In this document: positions 34,212-43,064 of the stretch, piece after piece
How the letters are laid out: each line of letters begins with the position of its first letter
How positions within the stretch are numbered: the stretch's first letter is position 1
From: CAZCZU01 sp964503475
GTDB taxonomy: Bacteria; Pseudomonadota; Zetaproteobacteria; Mariprofundales; Mariprofundaceae
DNA: 64,000 nt
Assembly (NCBI GenBank): GCA_964503475.1
Contig: CAZCZU010000001.1
Span: forward strand, 69,523-133,522
Reading direction: 5' to 3'
The notes under the pieces: generated by a model
Databases searched by the model: none
The model's input: only the letters and a program-made list of their open reading frames with translations
What the model was told of the DNA's origin: nothing
Made by a program: the position numbers and the translations under genes

Positions 34212-34555
34212 TTAATACCTTCCCGTCCGCTTACCGCCTGCGCACCAAGGCGGACTTCGCCGCTATGCGTGGCGGCAGGCGCGTGCACGGGAAGGGTTTA
34301 CGTTGCGTCTATCGCCCCGTTTCCGGGCAACATGCGCGCATCGGTCTGGCCGTTTCACGGAAGTATGGCAATGCAGTTCAACGAAATCGCCTCAAACGGC
34401 ACATCCGTGAATGTTTTCGACAACACCGAATCCGTCATCTCGCCGTGGACATTCTGATCATTCCCTCTGTGTCTTTCGATCAGATGTCCGATTCCCTCTG
34501 CTCAATCGAACAGCTTTTTGACAAGCTTGCTGGCCTTCTGGAACGGCGTATATGA
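34208..34555 (+). CDS. rnpA: Ribonuclease P protein component, non-canonical start
   Basis: Protein subunit that helps RNase P RNA mature tRNA 5' ends. The family core is clear: RNRLKRHIRE (the RNR motif) and LAVDILIIPSVSF. The conserved N-terminal part INTFPSAYRLRTKADFAAMR lies upstream of the first ATG (34265), and no ATG, GTG or TTG precedes it in frame. CTG at 34208 overlaps the rpmH TGA (CTGA, the same geometry as an ATGA coupling) and would give 115 residues; ATT at 34211 is a second option. An annotation from ATG 34265 would lose 19 conserved residues. Overlaps yidD by 4 nt. The RNA partner rnpB is at 45.4 kb. Confidence 0.9.
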   Translation: MINTFPSAYRLRTKADFAAMRGGRRVHGKGLRCVYRPVSGQHARIGLAVSRKYGNAVQRNRLKRHIRECFRQHRIRHLAVDILIIPSVSFDQMSDSLCSIEQLFDKLAGLLERRI

Positions 34556-34815
34556 TCAAATCATTGCTGCTTTTCCCGGTTCGTCTTTACCGTTATTGTA
34601 TTTCACCGTTTCTGCCGGCTCGCTGCATTCATACCCCGACCTGTTCGGAATACATGCAGGAGGCTGTTGAAGTTCATGGCGCTTGGCGCGGAATTCTGTT
34701 GGGATTGCGCCGCCTGTTGAGATGCCATCCGTTCGCCCGTGGCGGCTATGATCCTGTACCGGAAGCATCGCACAGCCTGCATACAAGGAGTCCAGATCAC
34801 AATGGAACAGCGTAA
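34552..34815 (+). CDS. yidD: Membrane protein insertion efficiency factor YidD
   Basis: 87-residue amphipathic protein assisting YidC insertion. Family core: LFPVRLYRYCISPFLPARCI (about 7-26), PTCSEYMQEAV (about 29-39), RLLRCHPFARGGYDPVP (about 54-70), with the three conserved cysteines. ATG 34552 overlaps rnpA by 4 nt and its end overlaps yidC by 14 nt. Confidence 0.96.
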   Translation: MIKSLLLFPVRLYRYCISPFLPARCIHTPTCSEYMQEAVEVHGAWRGILLGLRRLLRCHPFARGGYDPVPEASHSLHTRSPDHNGTA

Positions 34816-36403
34816 TATCGTTATCGCTTTCGTATTATCGATGCTTATTCTGCTGGGGTGGGGGGCCATGTTCCCGAACTCCAAGCCGGCCGATCAGGCG
34901 CCGGAAGTGGCCAGTCAGTCGGATCAGAACCGGAAATCAACGACCGACAAGCAAGCTGCGATGCCGGAGCTGCGTCCCTCGGAAGTGGATGTGGCACCGG
35001 TCGAGCATGCAAATGTGGCCGCAAGTTCTTCCGAAGTGGCTCATCACGCCTTCATGCTTCAGAATGATCGCCTGAATCTGAAGATCGACGATCGCGGTTG
35101 GCTGGTCGATGCGACGCTGCTTAACTATACCGAAAGCATTGAGCCGGGTGCGGCCAAGGTTGAGGTTCTGCATCCGGGTACCGATCATTCGATGTACATC
35201 AATTCCGGTGTGCTCGGTCAGTCCAAGTCGGCCCCTTTCCGTGAGGTCTCGCGCAGCTCCGCTAAAGGCGCACACACTGCTGTCTTTGAGGCACCTCTAT
35301 CGAGTGGCAAGATCTGGCAACGTACGGTCACCCTGCATGACGGCAGCTATGTGATCGATATTTCCGATCGTATCAAAGGCGGTGCCGGCCTGAACATGTT
35401 CCAGCAGGTGGTTCAGCGTTCGCCGGACAAGAAGGCGAAGACCTTCTATGAGCACAATGGTCCGGTCGGCTTTATCAACGACAAACTGCAGGAGATCGAT
35501 TACGACGATCTCGATGATTCCGGTGCCGTACGGTTTTCCGCTACCGGTGGCTGGACCGCCATGATGGATCGTTATTTCATCGCTGCTTTGATCGGGGATA
35601 AGGGTTCAAGCTACCGTTACTACTACAAGGGTGATGGCCGCTCCTATCAGTCCGGGGTTCTCAAGGATGGCAAGGTTGAGGGTTCCGATGCTGTTTTCCA
35701 CTCCACCATCTATGTGGGGCCGAAGTCGATTCCTGTCCTGGCATCGTTGCATGCGGATCTCGAGCGCTCGGTCGACTTCGGCTGGTTCGCCTTCATCGCC
35801 AAGCCGATGCACAGCTTCCTGCTCTGGCTCTTCGACTATGTCGGTAATTTCGGCTGGTGCATCATTCTGCTGGTGCTGATGATCAAGATTCTCTTCTTCT
35901 ATCCGACGCACAAGGCGTACTCCTCCATGGCCTCGATGCGCAAGCTGCAGCCCGAGATGATGCGCATGAAGGATTTGTACGGTGACGATCGTCAGCGTAT
36001 GGGCCAGGAGATGATGAAGCTCTACAAGAAGCACAAGGTGAATCCGATGGGTGGCTGTCTGCCGATTATCATCCAGATTCCGGTCTTCTTTGCCCTGTAC
36101 AAGGTGCTGCTGATGTCGATCGAGATGCGTCAGGCGCCGTTTATCGGCTGGATCCATGATCTTTCGGTGCAGGACCCCTATTTCGTGCTTCCGGTACTGA
36201 TGGGTGCATCGATGTTTATCCAGCAGCGCCTGAACCCGCAGCCGACTGATCCGATGCAGGCCAAGATTCTGCAGTTCCTGCCGCCGCTGTTTACCGTCAT
36301 GTTCCTCTTCTTCCCGTCCGGACTGGTGCTCTACTGGTTTGTGAATAATGTACTTTCCATTGCCCAGCAGTGGTATGTCATGAAGGTCAAGCAGGCGATC
36401 TGA
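34802..36403 (+). CDS. yidC: Membrane protein insertase YidC
   Basis: Oxa1-family insertase, Gram-negative type. 533 residues: N-terminal TM (RNIVIAFVLSMLILLGWGAM), a large periplasmic beta domain (about 60-330), then the five-helix core with WCIILLVLMIKILFFY, the cytoplasmic hairpin (MRKLQPEMMRMKDLYGDD), GGCLPIIIQIPVFFALY and a positively charged C-terminus. Start ATG 34802 is the family start (MEQRN). The large periplasmic domain excludes a Gram-positive form. Confidence 0.97.
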   Translation: MEQRNIVIAFVLSMLILLGWGAMFPNSKPADQAPEVASQSDQNRKSTTDKQAAMPELRPSEVDVAPVEHANVAASSSEVAHHAFMLQNDRLNLKIDDRGWLVDATLLNYTESIEPGAAKVEVLHPGTDHSMYINSGVLGQSKSAPFREVSRSSAKGAHTAVFEAPLSSGKIWQRTVTLHDGSYVIDISDRIKGGAGLNMFQQVVQRSPDKKAKTFYEHNGPVGFINDKLQEIDYDDLDDSGAVRFSATGGWTAMMDRYFIAALIGDKGSSYRYYYKGDGRSYQSGVLKDGKVEGSDAVFHSTIYVGPKSIPVLASLHADLERSVDFGWFAFIAKPMHSFLLWLFDYVGNFGWCIILLVLMIKILFFYPTHKAYSSMASMRKLQPEMMRMKDLYGDDRQRMGQEMMKLYKKHKVNPMGGCLPIIIQIPVFFALYKVLLMSIEMRQAPFIGWIHDLSVQDPYFVLPVLMGASMFIQQRLNPQPTDPMQAKILQFLPPLFTVMFLFFPSGLVLYWFVNNVLSIAQQWYVMKVKQAI

Positions 36404-36437
36404 CGCCGATTCGTCTGTATTCACCTGCGCTGATTCG

Positions 36438-37766
36438 ATGACGACCCATCCATCGCGCAAGACGATTGTTGCCATTGCCACCCCGGCTGGTCGGGGTGGC
36501 ATCGGCATTATCCGTATCTCAGGGCCGGATGCCTTCGCTGTTACGATGCGTCTCTGCCGCAGGGATTCCGCTTTTAAACCTCGCCATGCCCATCTTGCAA
36601 GCTGGCACGACGATGATGACGAAATTATCGATTCCGGCCTGACCATCTGTTTTCCCGCTCCGAACTCCTACACCGGCGAGGACGTGGTTGAGCTGCAGGG
36701 GCATGGTAGTCCGGTCATTATGCGCTCACTGTTCCATCGGTTGCTGGCTTTCGGCTGTGTCGCTGCCGAGCCGGGCGAGTTCACACGCAGGGCTGTCGAG
36801 AATGGACGTATGGACCTGTCGCAGGCCGAAGCGGTAGTTGCCTCGATCGACGCTGCAACCGAACGGGCAGCCCGCCAGGCCCAGCGTCACCTGGCTGGTG
36901 CCTTTGGTCAGCGTATCGAAGTCCTGATGGATCAGCTAACCAACCAGATGGCGCATGTCGAGGCATGTCTCGATTTCCCGGAAGAGGAGATTCCTGCCAT
37001 GCATCTGGATGCCTTGCGCAGTGATCTGCATACTCTGCTGATTGAGCCGATGCAGCGACTGATCGCTTCGGCAGATTTTGGCGAGCGTCTTTTTGAAGGC
37101 GCTTCGGTTGCCATTATCGGCGCGCCTAATGTCGGCAAATCGAGTCTCTTAAACAGGCTCGCCGGTCGGGAGAGGGCCATTGTCAGTGATGTGGCCGGAA
37201 CGACGCGCGATACGCTGGAGATCGATTTCGATATTCACGGTATTCCGGTTCGTCTGGTCGATACGGCGGGCATCCGCGACAGTAGCGATGCGATCGAACA
37301 GGAGGGGGTGCGCAGGGCTCGTCATTCGGCATCCGAGGCGGATGTTGTGATCTTTGTGGCCGACGCCACGCGTCCCGAGAGCTGGAAGATCGATCATCCC
37401 TACCATCTGGCAGTCATGAATAAATCTGACCTGGCAGGCGAGGCCTGTGCTGAAGGTTTTATCCCCGTGTCGGTAAAGCGTGGTGATGGTATCGAGAGCT
37501 TTATCCAGAGGCTTGCCGATCTTCTCGGTGATGAGGCGGCCAGTGATGAGGGGCTGTATGTCACCAGTGAACGTCATCGTCTGGCGCTGGAGGTATCATT
37601 GCAGGCGGTGAAGCAAGCCGCCTCGATGCTTGATGACGAGTCGCTCTTTGATCTGGCCGCCCTGGAGCTGCGCTGTGCCTGGAGTTCCCTGGGAGAGATT
37701 CTCGGCATTGGTGATGTCGAATACATCCTGGACCGGGTCTTTTCCAGTTTTTGTATCGGTAAATGA
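36438..37766 (+). CDS. mnmE: tRNA modification GTPase MnmE
   Basis: With MnmG makes the 5-carboxymethylaminomethyl group on U34 of certain tRNAs. 442 residues. N-terminal folate-binding domain (TIVAIATPAGRGGIGIIRIS), helical domain, and embedded G domain: P-loop GAPNVGKSSLLN (about 225-236), DTAGIRD (about 271-277), NKSD (about 325-328), C-terminal CIGK with the catalytic Cys. Start ATG 36438 lies 34 nt after yidC. The partner mnmG is 1.2 kb further on, with a phosphoribulokinase in between. Confidence 0.97.
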   Translation: MTTHPSRKTIVAIATPAGRGGIGIIRISGPDAFAVTMRLCRRDSAFKPRHAHLASWHDDDDEIIDSGLTICFPAPNSYTGEDVVELQGHGSPVIMRSLFHRLLAFGCVAAEPGEFTRRAVENGRMDLSQAEAVVASIDAATERAARQAQRHLAGAFGQRIEVLMDQLTNQMAHVEACLDFPEEEIPAMHLDALRSDLHTLLIEPMQRLIASADFGERLFEGASVAIIGAPNVGKSSLLNRLAGRERAIVSDVAGTTRDTLEIDFDIHGIPVRLVDTAGIRDSSDAIEQEGVRRARHSASEADVVIFVADATRPESWKIDHPYHLAVMNKSDLAGEACAEGFIPVSVKRGDGIESFIQRLADLLGDEAASDEGLYVTSERHRLALEVSLQAVKQAASMLDDESLFDLAALELRCAWSSLGEILGIGDVEYILDRVFSSFCIGK

Positions 37767-37914
37767 GCCGGTTTTATACCCATGCAAGGCTTTTCCTTGA
37801 AAGAACAGGGGTAGGACCGTCATAATGCCCGACTAATCCAGTATTTGGTTTGAAATCGGGGTGCAGCTCAGTGTTGTCCCCCTGTTATTTATCTCAAATT
37901 TTTTTGGGGGACTT

Positions 37915-38778
37915 ATGTCTGTTAAGCATCCTGTCATTTCCGTTACCGGCTCGTCCGGTGCCGGTACCAGTACCGCCAAGGTGGCCCTGGAACACATCTT
38001 CCGTCGCGAGAGCGTTACGCCGGCAATCGTCGAGGGCGACTGTTTTCACCGTTTCGATCGCTACGAATTTCGTCAGAAGGCCAAGGAGTATGCCGATGCT
38101 GGCAAGCGCCTGAGTCATTTCTCCGACGAGGCCAACCTGTTCGACAAGATCGCGGAGTTGTTCAAGTCGTACGGTGAGTCGGGTAAGGGCCTGGCCCGTA
38201 CCTACGTTCACGATGATAAAGAGGCCGAGCTTTACGGCGTTGAGCCGGGCAAGTTTACCGACTGGCGCGAGATTGGTGATGGTTCCGACCTGCTCTTTTA
38301 CGAAGGTCTGCACGGTGGTGTCGAAGAGGTGCGTCCGTTTGCCGACCTGATGATGGGTATTGTGCCGGTGGTAAACCTGGAGTGGATTCAGAAGATCCAT
38401 CGCGATACCGCCATGCGCGGTTACTCCACCGAGGCTGTGGTTGATAACATCCTTCAGCGCATGCACGACTACGTGCACTTTATTACGCCGCAGTTCACCT
38501 ATACGGATATCAACTTCCAGCGCGTACCGTTGGTCGATACCTCCAATCCGTTCATTGCCCGCGATGTCCCGACTCCGGACGAGAGCCTGATGGTGATCCG
38601 TATCCGTAAGCCGGAGAAGTGGGGGGTCGATTTCCCGTGGCTGCTCTCCATGCTGAGCGGTTCTTTCATGTCCCGCCGCAACACCATTGTGGTACCGTCG
38701 AGCAAGATGATCCTGGCCATGGAGTTGATCCTGACGCCGATCATCCACGACATGATCGAGAAGAAGCGCAAGGGCTGA
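37915..38778 (+). CDS. prk: Phosphoribulokinase
   Basis: Phosphorylates ribulose 5-phosphate to the RuBisCO substrate, so it marks a Calvin cycle. 287 residues, the bacterial class I (proteobacterial) size. P-loop GSSGAGTSTAKVAL (about 11-24), followed by EGDCFHRFDRYEFR (about 42-55), HFSDEANLFDKI, FYEGLHGGV (about 127-135) and VNLEWIQKIHRD. ATG 37915 is chosen for its site GGGGGACTT; an in-frame ATG 54 nt upstream lacks one. RuBisCO is not in the window. The placement between mnmE and mnmG, ending at its own terminator, looks like an insertion into the origin block. Confidence 0.95.
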   Translation: MSVKHPVISVTGSSGAGTSTAKVALEHIFRRESVTPAIVEGDCFHRFDRYEFRQKAKEYADAGKRLSHFSDEANLFDKIAELFKSYGESGKGLARTYVHDDKEAELYGVEPGKFTDWREIGDGSDLLFYEGLHGGVEEVRPFADLMMGIVPVVNLEWIQKIHRDTAMRGYSTEAVVDNILQRMHDYVHFITPQFTYTDINFQRVPLVDTSNPFIARDVPTPDESLMVIRIRKPEKWGVDFPWLLSMLSGSFMSRRNTIVVPSSKMILAMELILTPIIHDMIEKKRKG

Positions 38779-38795
38779 TTGTCCGCTTGCTGTCT

Positions 38796-38822
38796 AAAGG
38801 GAGGCTTCGGCCTCCCTTTTTT
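38796..38822 (+). terminator. Intrinsic terminator after prk
   Basis: AAAGGGAGGC (38796-38805), TTCG tetraloop, GCCTCCCTTTTTT. Strong stem and T run; separates prk from mnmG, which then needs its own promoter in the 140 bp that follow. Confidence 0.92.
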
Positions 38823-38960
38823 GTGCCCGGTCCCAAGATGTTCTTGTTTTGATGTCTCCGCAGTCCATATGTGGTGGTTTGGTTGTGGCGCTGCTGCCGG
38901 CCTCTGGATTTCATGTTGGTGGCGGGTAATCTCTCTCTTCTCATGCAAAACGATGCCAAA

Positions 38961-40832
38961 ATGTTTCACGTGAAACACCCCGATGGACCGGTTGATGTGC
39001 TGGTGGTTGGAGCGGGTCATGCCGGTTGCGAGGCTGCATTGGCTGCGGCGCGTCGTGGCGCGCGCGTGCGCCTCATTACCCAGAATCTGGATACGATTGC
39101 CAAGATGTCCTGTAACCCCGCGATCGGCGGCATCGGCAAAGGTCATCTGGTGCGCGAAGTGGATGCCCTTGGGGGGGCTATGGGAGTGGTGGCGGATCGT
39201 TCTGCCCTGCAATACCGGGTGCTTAATCGTCGCAAGGGGCCGGCTGTCAGGGCGACGCGTGCCCAGTGTGATCATCGACTGTACCACATGGCAATGCGCC
39301 AGCTGCTCGATGAAGAGGCTAACCTGACTCTGCATCAGGGCAGTATCAGTACCCTGTTGTTCGAAGGTGACCAGGTCATAGGTGTCGTGGACGAGCTCGC
39401 GGTTGCGCATCATGCGGGAGCAGTTGTGCTGACAACCGGCACGTTCCTGGGTGGTCTGATCCATGTGGGTGAGCGGCAGATTCCGGCCGGAAGAGCAGGG
39501 GATGCTCCTATCCAGGGCCTGACAGATGAGTTATACCGCAGGGAACTTCGGCTTGGCCGCCTGAAGACCGGCACGCCCCCTCGGCTGGACCGACGATCGA
39601 TCGACTGGGATGCACTCGAGTCCCAGCCGGGCGAGACCGGGGCACTACCGTTCTCGCTGCTGCATGAGCAGGTGGAACAGGACCAGGTCGATTGTGCGAT
39701 CACGCGCACAACCACACGTACGCATGACATTATCCGCGACAATCTTGAACGTTCGCCGATCTATTCGGGCCAGATCGACAGCCGTGGCCCCCGTTACTGC
39801 CCGAGTATCGAGGATAAAATCGTACGATTCGCCGACAAGGAGAGTCACCAGATTTTCCTGGAGCCGCAAGGCCGTGACTATGCAGAGATCTATCCAAATG
39901 GAATCTCGACCTCATTGCCCATCGATGTGCAATGGGCCTTTGTCCGTTCAATTATCGGCCTTGAGAGGGCAGATATTATCCGGCCTGGCTACGCGATCGA
40001 GTATGATTATGTCGATCCAACGGAGCTTAAGCCGACACTGGAGTGCAAGCGGGTGTCCGGGTTGTTCCACGCGGGGCAGGTAAATGGTACGACCGGCTAT
40101 GAGGAAGCTGCAGCTCAGGGTCTGATTGCGGGGATTAATGCCGCTGCCCTGGCTTGCGGCGTCGATAGCTGGGTGCCGGATCGTTCTCAGGCCTATATCG
40201 GTGTCATGATCGATGACCTGGTGACCAAAGGGGTCAGCGAACCGTACCGTATGTTCACCTCCAGGGCGGAGTTCCGGCTGCAGTTGAGAGAGGATAATGC
40301 AGATCTTCGCCTGGCTGATGATGCAATTCGTCTGGGGTTGTATAGCGAGACACGCCGGAATGCCGCTGAGGCACGTGCCATGCGCCTTGATAGCCAGGTG
40401 CATCAGATGCGCAATACCTTTATCGGCAGCGGACGCGAATGGAAGCAGCGCCTGATTGCCCTGGGGCTTCCGCCCATTGATCATGGTGTGCCTCTCTCTT
40501 CCTATTGTCATCGTCGCGATGTCGACATGGATCTGGCTGTTCGCCTGCTGGATGGTTACGAGGAGCTACCGGAGCAGGACAGGGCGTCACTGAAGGCCAT
40601 TATTCACTATGAGGGCTATCTCGATAAACAGCAGGATGAAATCGAGCGTTTCCGCCAGCTTGAATCGCGCCGTATTCCGGATGAAATTGATTACGACGGC
40701 GTTCAGGGCATGAGTATCGAGTGCCGTCAGAAACTGAAACAGGCACGACCGGCCACGCTCGGTCAGGCAGCTCGCATATCCGGAGTGACACCGGCAGCCC
40801 TGACGAGCCTGATGATTCACCTGCACAAATGA
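38961..40832 (+). CDS. mnmG: tRNA uridine-5-carboxymethylaminomethyl enzyme MnmG
   Basis: FAD protein working with MnmE on U34. 623 residues from ATG 38961. FAD loop VLVVGAGHAGCEAALAAARR (about 14-33), CNPAIGGIGKGHLVRE (about 54-69), the Cys-containing family block near EKRVSGLFHAGQ (CKRVSGLFHAGQVNGTTGYE) and the C-terminal helical domain. The first codons MFHVKH are encoded by a perfect parS site. Upstream in-frame ATGs (38943, 38913) are possible; none has a strong ribosome site, so the start is uncertain. Its stop overlaps the rsmG start. Confidence 0.95.
   Translation: MFHVKHPDGPVDVLVVGAGHAGCEAALAAARRGARVRLITQNLDTIAKMSCNPAIGGIGKGHLVREVDALGGAMGVVADRSALQYRVLNRRKGPAVRATRAQCDHRLYHMAMRQLLDEEANLTLHQGSISTLLFEGDQVIGVVDELAVAHHAGAVVLTTGTFLGGLIHVGERQIPAGRAGDAPIQGLTDELYRRELRLGRLKTGTPPRLDRRSIDWDALESQPGETGALPFSLLHEQVEQDQVDCAITRTTTRTHDIIRDNLERSPIYSGQIDSRGPRYCPSIEDKIVRFADKESHQIFLEPQGRDYAEIYPNGISTSLPIDVQWAFVRSIIGLERADIIRPGYAIEYDYVDPTELKPTLECKRVSGLFHAGQVNGTTGYEEAAAQGLIAGINAAALACGVDSWVPDRSQAYIGVMIDDLVTKGVSEPYRMFTSRAEFRLQLREDNADLRLADDAIRLGLYSETRRNAAEARAMRLDSQVHQMRNTFIGSGREWKQRLIALGLPPIDHGVPLSSYCHRRDVDMDLAVRLLDGYEELPEQDRASLKAIIHYEGYLDKQQDEIERFRQLESRRIPDEIDYDGVQGMSIECRQKLKQARPATLGQAARISGVTPAALTSLMIHLHK
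38962..38977. promoter_or_regulatory. parS centromere site 1
   Basis: TGTTTCACGTGAAACA, a perfect 16-bp palindrome equal to the bacterial ParB-binding consensus. It lies in the first codons of mnmG, where it encodes FHVKH. Confidence 0.95.
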
Positions 40833-41386
40833 ACGAGTTGAATATGGAAATGCAGCTTGAGTATGCGCGCGAAGTGTTGCGCTTTCGAAAGGCTCTCAAC
40901 CTGACATCGATATCGGATGAGCAGGTCTTTATGACCCGATTCGTACTTCCATCTGTGGCTCTGGTTGAGTGGATGCCACAGAAGGGGAGGTTGCTTGATG
41001 TGGGCAGCGGCATGGGGGTCCCGGGTATTCCGTTGCTGATCGCCAGGCCCTCCCTGCATGGGGTGCTTGTGGAACGCCGCAAGAAGAGGGCTGAGTTTCT
41101 GCGTCACGTGGTGCGTAAACTTGGCCTGTCTGCCGAGGTGCACGATGCCGATATAAATGATCTTCCTGATCTGGGCGTCGATATTGTGGTGGCGCGAGCC
41201 GTAACACGAGCCGATGACCTTCTGGCCATGTGCAGGCGACATACCTGTGTCGGAGGAACGGCGGTGCTGCCCGTTCCACGTGATTCGGTGTCGGCGATTA
41301 CAGAGGGATGGCACCTGGAGAGCGAGAGTCATGTCGATGCAGTGGAGGCCCAGGCTGTTCACTGTTATCGTCGGGATGAGAGATGA
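40829..41386 (+). CDS. rsmG: 16S rRNA (guanine-N7) methyltransferase RsmG
   Basis: Methylates G527 of 16S rRNA. 185 residues, slightly short of the usual 205-210. SAM loop LLDVGSGMGVPGIPLLIA (about 53-70), RRKKRAEFLRHV (about 80-91), DIVVARAVTRADDLL (about 113-127) and FKHNLTS-like N-terminal LRFRKALNLTSI. ATG 40829 shares bases with the mnmG stop (AATGA). The end overlaps parA. Confidence 0.95.
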   Translation: MNELNMEMQLEYAREVLRFRKALNLTSISDEQVFMTRFVLPSVALVEWMPQKGRLLDVGSGMGVPGIPLLIARPSLHGVLVERRKKRAEFLRHVVRKLGLSAEVHDADINDLPDLGVDIVVARAVTRADDLLAMCRRHTCVGGTAVLPVPRDSVSAITEGWHLESESHVDAVEAQAVHCYRRDER

Positions 41387-42197
41387 GGGGGTGTTTCACG
41401 TGAAACATGATCAAATGGGAGGGCCGGTCATTGCGATCGCCAACCAGAAGGGTGGCGTAGGCAAGACGACAACGAGCATCAATCTGGCGGCATCGCTGGC
41501 AGCCCTGGACAAACGTGTGCTGCTTCTCGACCTGGACCCGCAAGGCAACACCACATCGGGCCTGGGTATCGACAAACAACAGGTCGAGAAGGGCATGTAC
41601 AATGTCCTGATGGGTGAGTGCAGCCTGCTTGAAAGCATCATCGAAACAGGCTGCGAAGGCCTGGATATCGTACCGGCCAGCATGGATCTGGCGGGAGCGG
41701 AGGTGGAGCTGGTCGATATCGAGGCACGCGAGCAGAAACTGCAGCGGGCCTTTGGCGAATACGATGGTGAAAGCTACGATTACATATTTATCGATTGTCC
41801 GCCGGCACTGAACCTGCTGACGCTGAATGCGCTGACTGCATCGGACAGGGTGCTTATTACATTGCAGACAGAGTTCTATGCGATGGAGGGTCTGACCCAG
41901 CTGATCGAAACGATTCGGCGTGTACGGGGGGCACTCAATGGCCAGCTGACGATGGACGGTATTCTCCTGACCATGGTCGATCGAAGAAACAACCTTGCCC
42001 AGCAGGTCGAGGAAGAGGTGCGCGAATATTTCGGCAGCCAGGTCTACGACCATGTCATTCCGCGCAATGTGCGCCTGTCGGAGGCACCGAGTTTCGGTGT
42101 GCCCGTCATTCATCATGACCTGCGCTCCAGTGGCGCCCAGGCCTACCTGCAGGTGGCCCAGGAATTGATTCAGCGCGAAGCAGCACTAGGGGGATAA
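41376..42197 (+). CDS. parA: Chromosome-partitioning ATPase ParA (Soj)
   Basis: Walker-type ATPase moving the origin region. 273 residues if started at ATG 41376; GTG 41391 or ATG 41415 are alternatives. Deviant Walker A KGGVGKTTTSINLAASLA (KGGxGKT), DLDPQGNTTSGLG (about 62-74), Walker B YIFIDCPPALNLLTL. Residues near the start, GVFHVKHDQ, come from the second parS site, so the gene overlaps its own centromere. The ATG 41376 start overlaps rsmG by 11 nt. Forms the par system with parB, 6 nt downstream. Confidence 0.95.
   Translation: MRDEGVFHVKHDQMGGPVIAIANQKGGVGKTTTSINLAASLAALDKRVLLLDLDPQGNTTSGLGIDKQQVEKGMYNVLMGECSLLESIIETGCEGLDIVPASMDLAGAEVELVDIEAREQKLQRAFGEYDGESYDYIFIDCPPALNLLTLNALTASDRVLITLQTEFYAMEGLTQLIETIRRVRGALNGQLTMDGILLTMVDRRNNLAQQVEEEVREYFGSQVYDHVIPRNVRLSEAPSFGVPVIHHDLRSSGAQAYLQVAQELIQREAALGG
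41392..41407. promoter_or_regulatory. parS centromere site 2
   Basis: A second perfect TGTTTCACGTGAAACA, 2.4 kb from the first, at the 5' end of parA, again encoding FHVKH in the overlapping frame. Confidence 0.95.
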
Positions 42198-42203
42198 ACA
42201 GAG

Positions 42204-43064
42204 ATGAAACAACCGGTAAAGAAACGGAGACTGGGCCGCGGCCTCGATTCGCTGCTGGCGGATAAGCCGACCCAGGAGGTGATTAATCAGGCGAGCCAGA
42301 TCGCCATCTCCAAAATCCGGCCGAACCGTTATCAGCCCCGCAGCCATTTTGATGAGAATGAGCTGAAGGCACTGACCGATTCGATTCGCAAGGAAGGCGT
42401 GCTGATGCCGATCCTGCTGCGTACAGCCGGAGATGGCTACGAGCTGATCGCAGGCGAACGGCGCTGGCGTGCCTCGCAGGCCGCCGGTTTGACCGAAATC
42501 CCGGCCGTGGTGCGGGATGTCGACGATGAGCAGGCGCTTGAACTGGCCATTATCGAAAACGAACAACGTGATGACCTCACCTCAATCGAATCCGCTCGGG
42601 CTTACCAGCGCCTGATGGATGAATTTGGCCACACCCAGCAACGCGTGGCCGAGAGCATCGGCGTATCCCGCGTGCATGTCAGCAATACCATTCGCCTGCT
42701 GCAGCTTCCCGTATCGATCCAGCGAATGATCGAGGACCGCGAACTGGACATGGGGCACGCCCGTCCGCTGGTCGGCTTGCCGGCAAGCAAGGCGGAGAAG
42801 CTGGCACGCGATTGCATCGCCCAGGACTGGAGTGCGCGCCAGATGGAAAAGGAGGCCAAACGTGCGTCCCAGGAGGGAGAGGGTAAGCAGGCCGCCAAAA
42901 GCATCGATGCGGATGTGGCCGCCCTGCAGGACGAACTGACGCGAAAACTGGGCCTGCATGTGGTTCTGAACTGCAAGAGGAATGGCTCGGGAGAGCTCAG
43001 GATTGCCTATACACGCCCCGAGGAGCTGGATGGCGTGCTGCAACGCCTGCGAAGCAAGCTGTGA
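42204..43064 (+). CDS. parB: Chromosome-partitioning CTPase ParB (Spo0J)
   Basis: 286 residues. N-terminal ParA-stimulating basic motif KKRRLGRGLDSLLAD, CTP-binding domain with IRPNRYQPRSHFDENELKAL (about 34-53), YELIAGERRWRASQAAG (GERRxRA, about 77-93), VVRDVDDEQALELAIIENEQRDDL (cited as ALELAIIENEQRDDL), HTH with GVSRVHVSNTIRLLQLP (about 154-170), C-terminal dimer domain. Binds the two parS sites nearby. Overlaps mtnA by 4 nt. Confidence 0.96.
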   Translation: MKQPVKKRRLGRGLDSLLADKPTQEVINQASQIAISKIRPNRYQPRSHFDENELKALTDSIRKEGVLMPILLRTAGDGYELIAGERRWRASQAAGLTEIPAVVRDVDDEQALELAIIENEQRDDLTSIESARAYQRLMDEFGHTQQRVAESIGVSRVHVSNTIRLLQLPVSIQRMIEDRELDMGHARPLVGLPASKAEKLARDCIAQDWSARQMEKEAKRASQEGEGKQAAKSIDADVAALQDELTRKLGLHVVLNCKRNGSGELRIAYTRPEELDGVLQRLRSKL

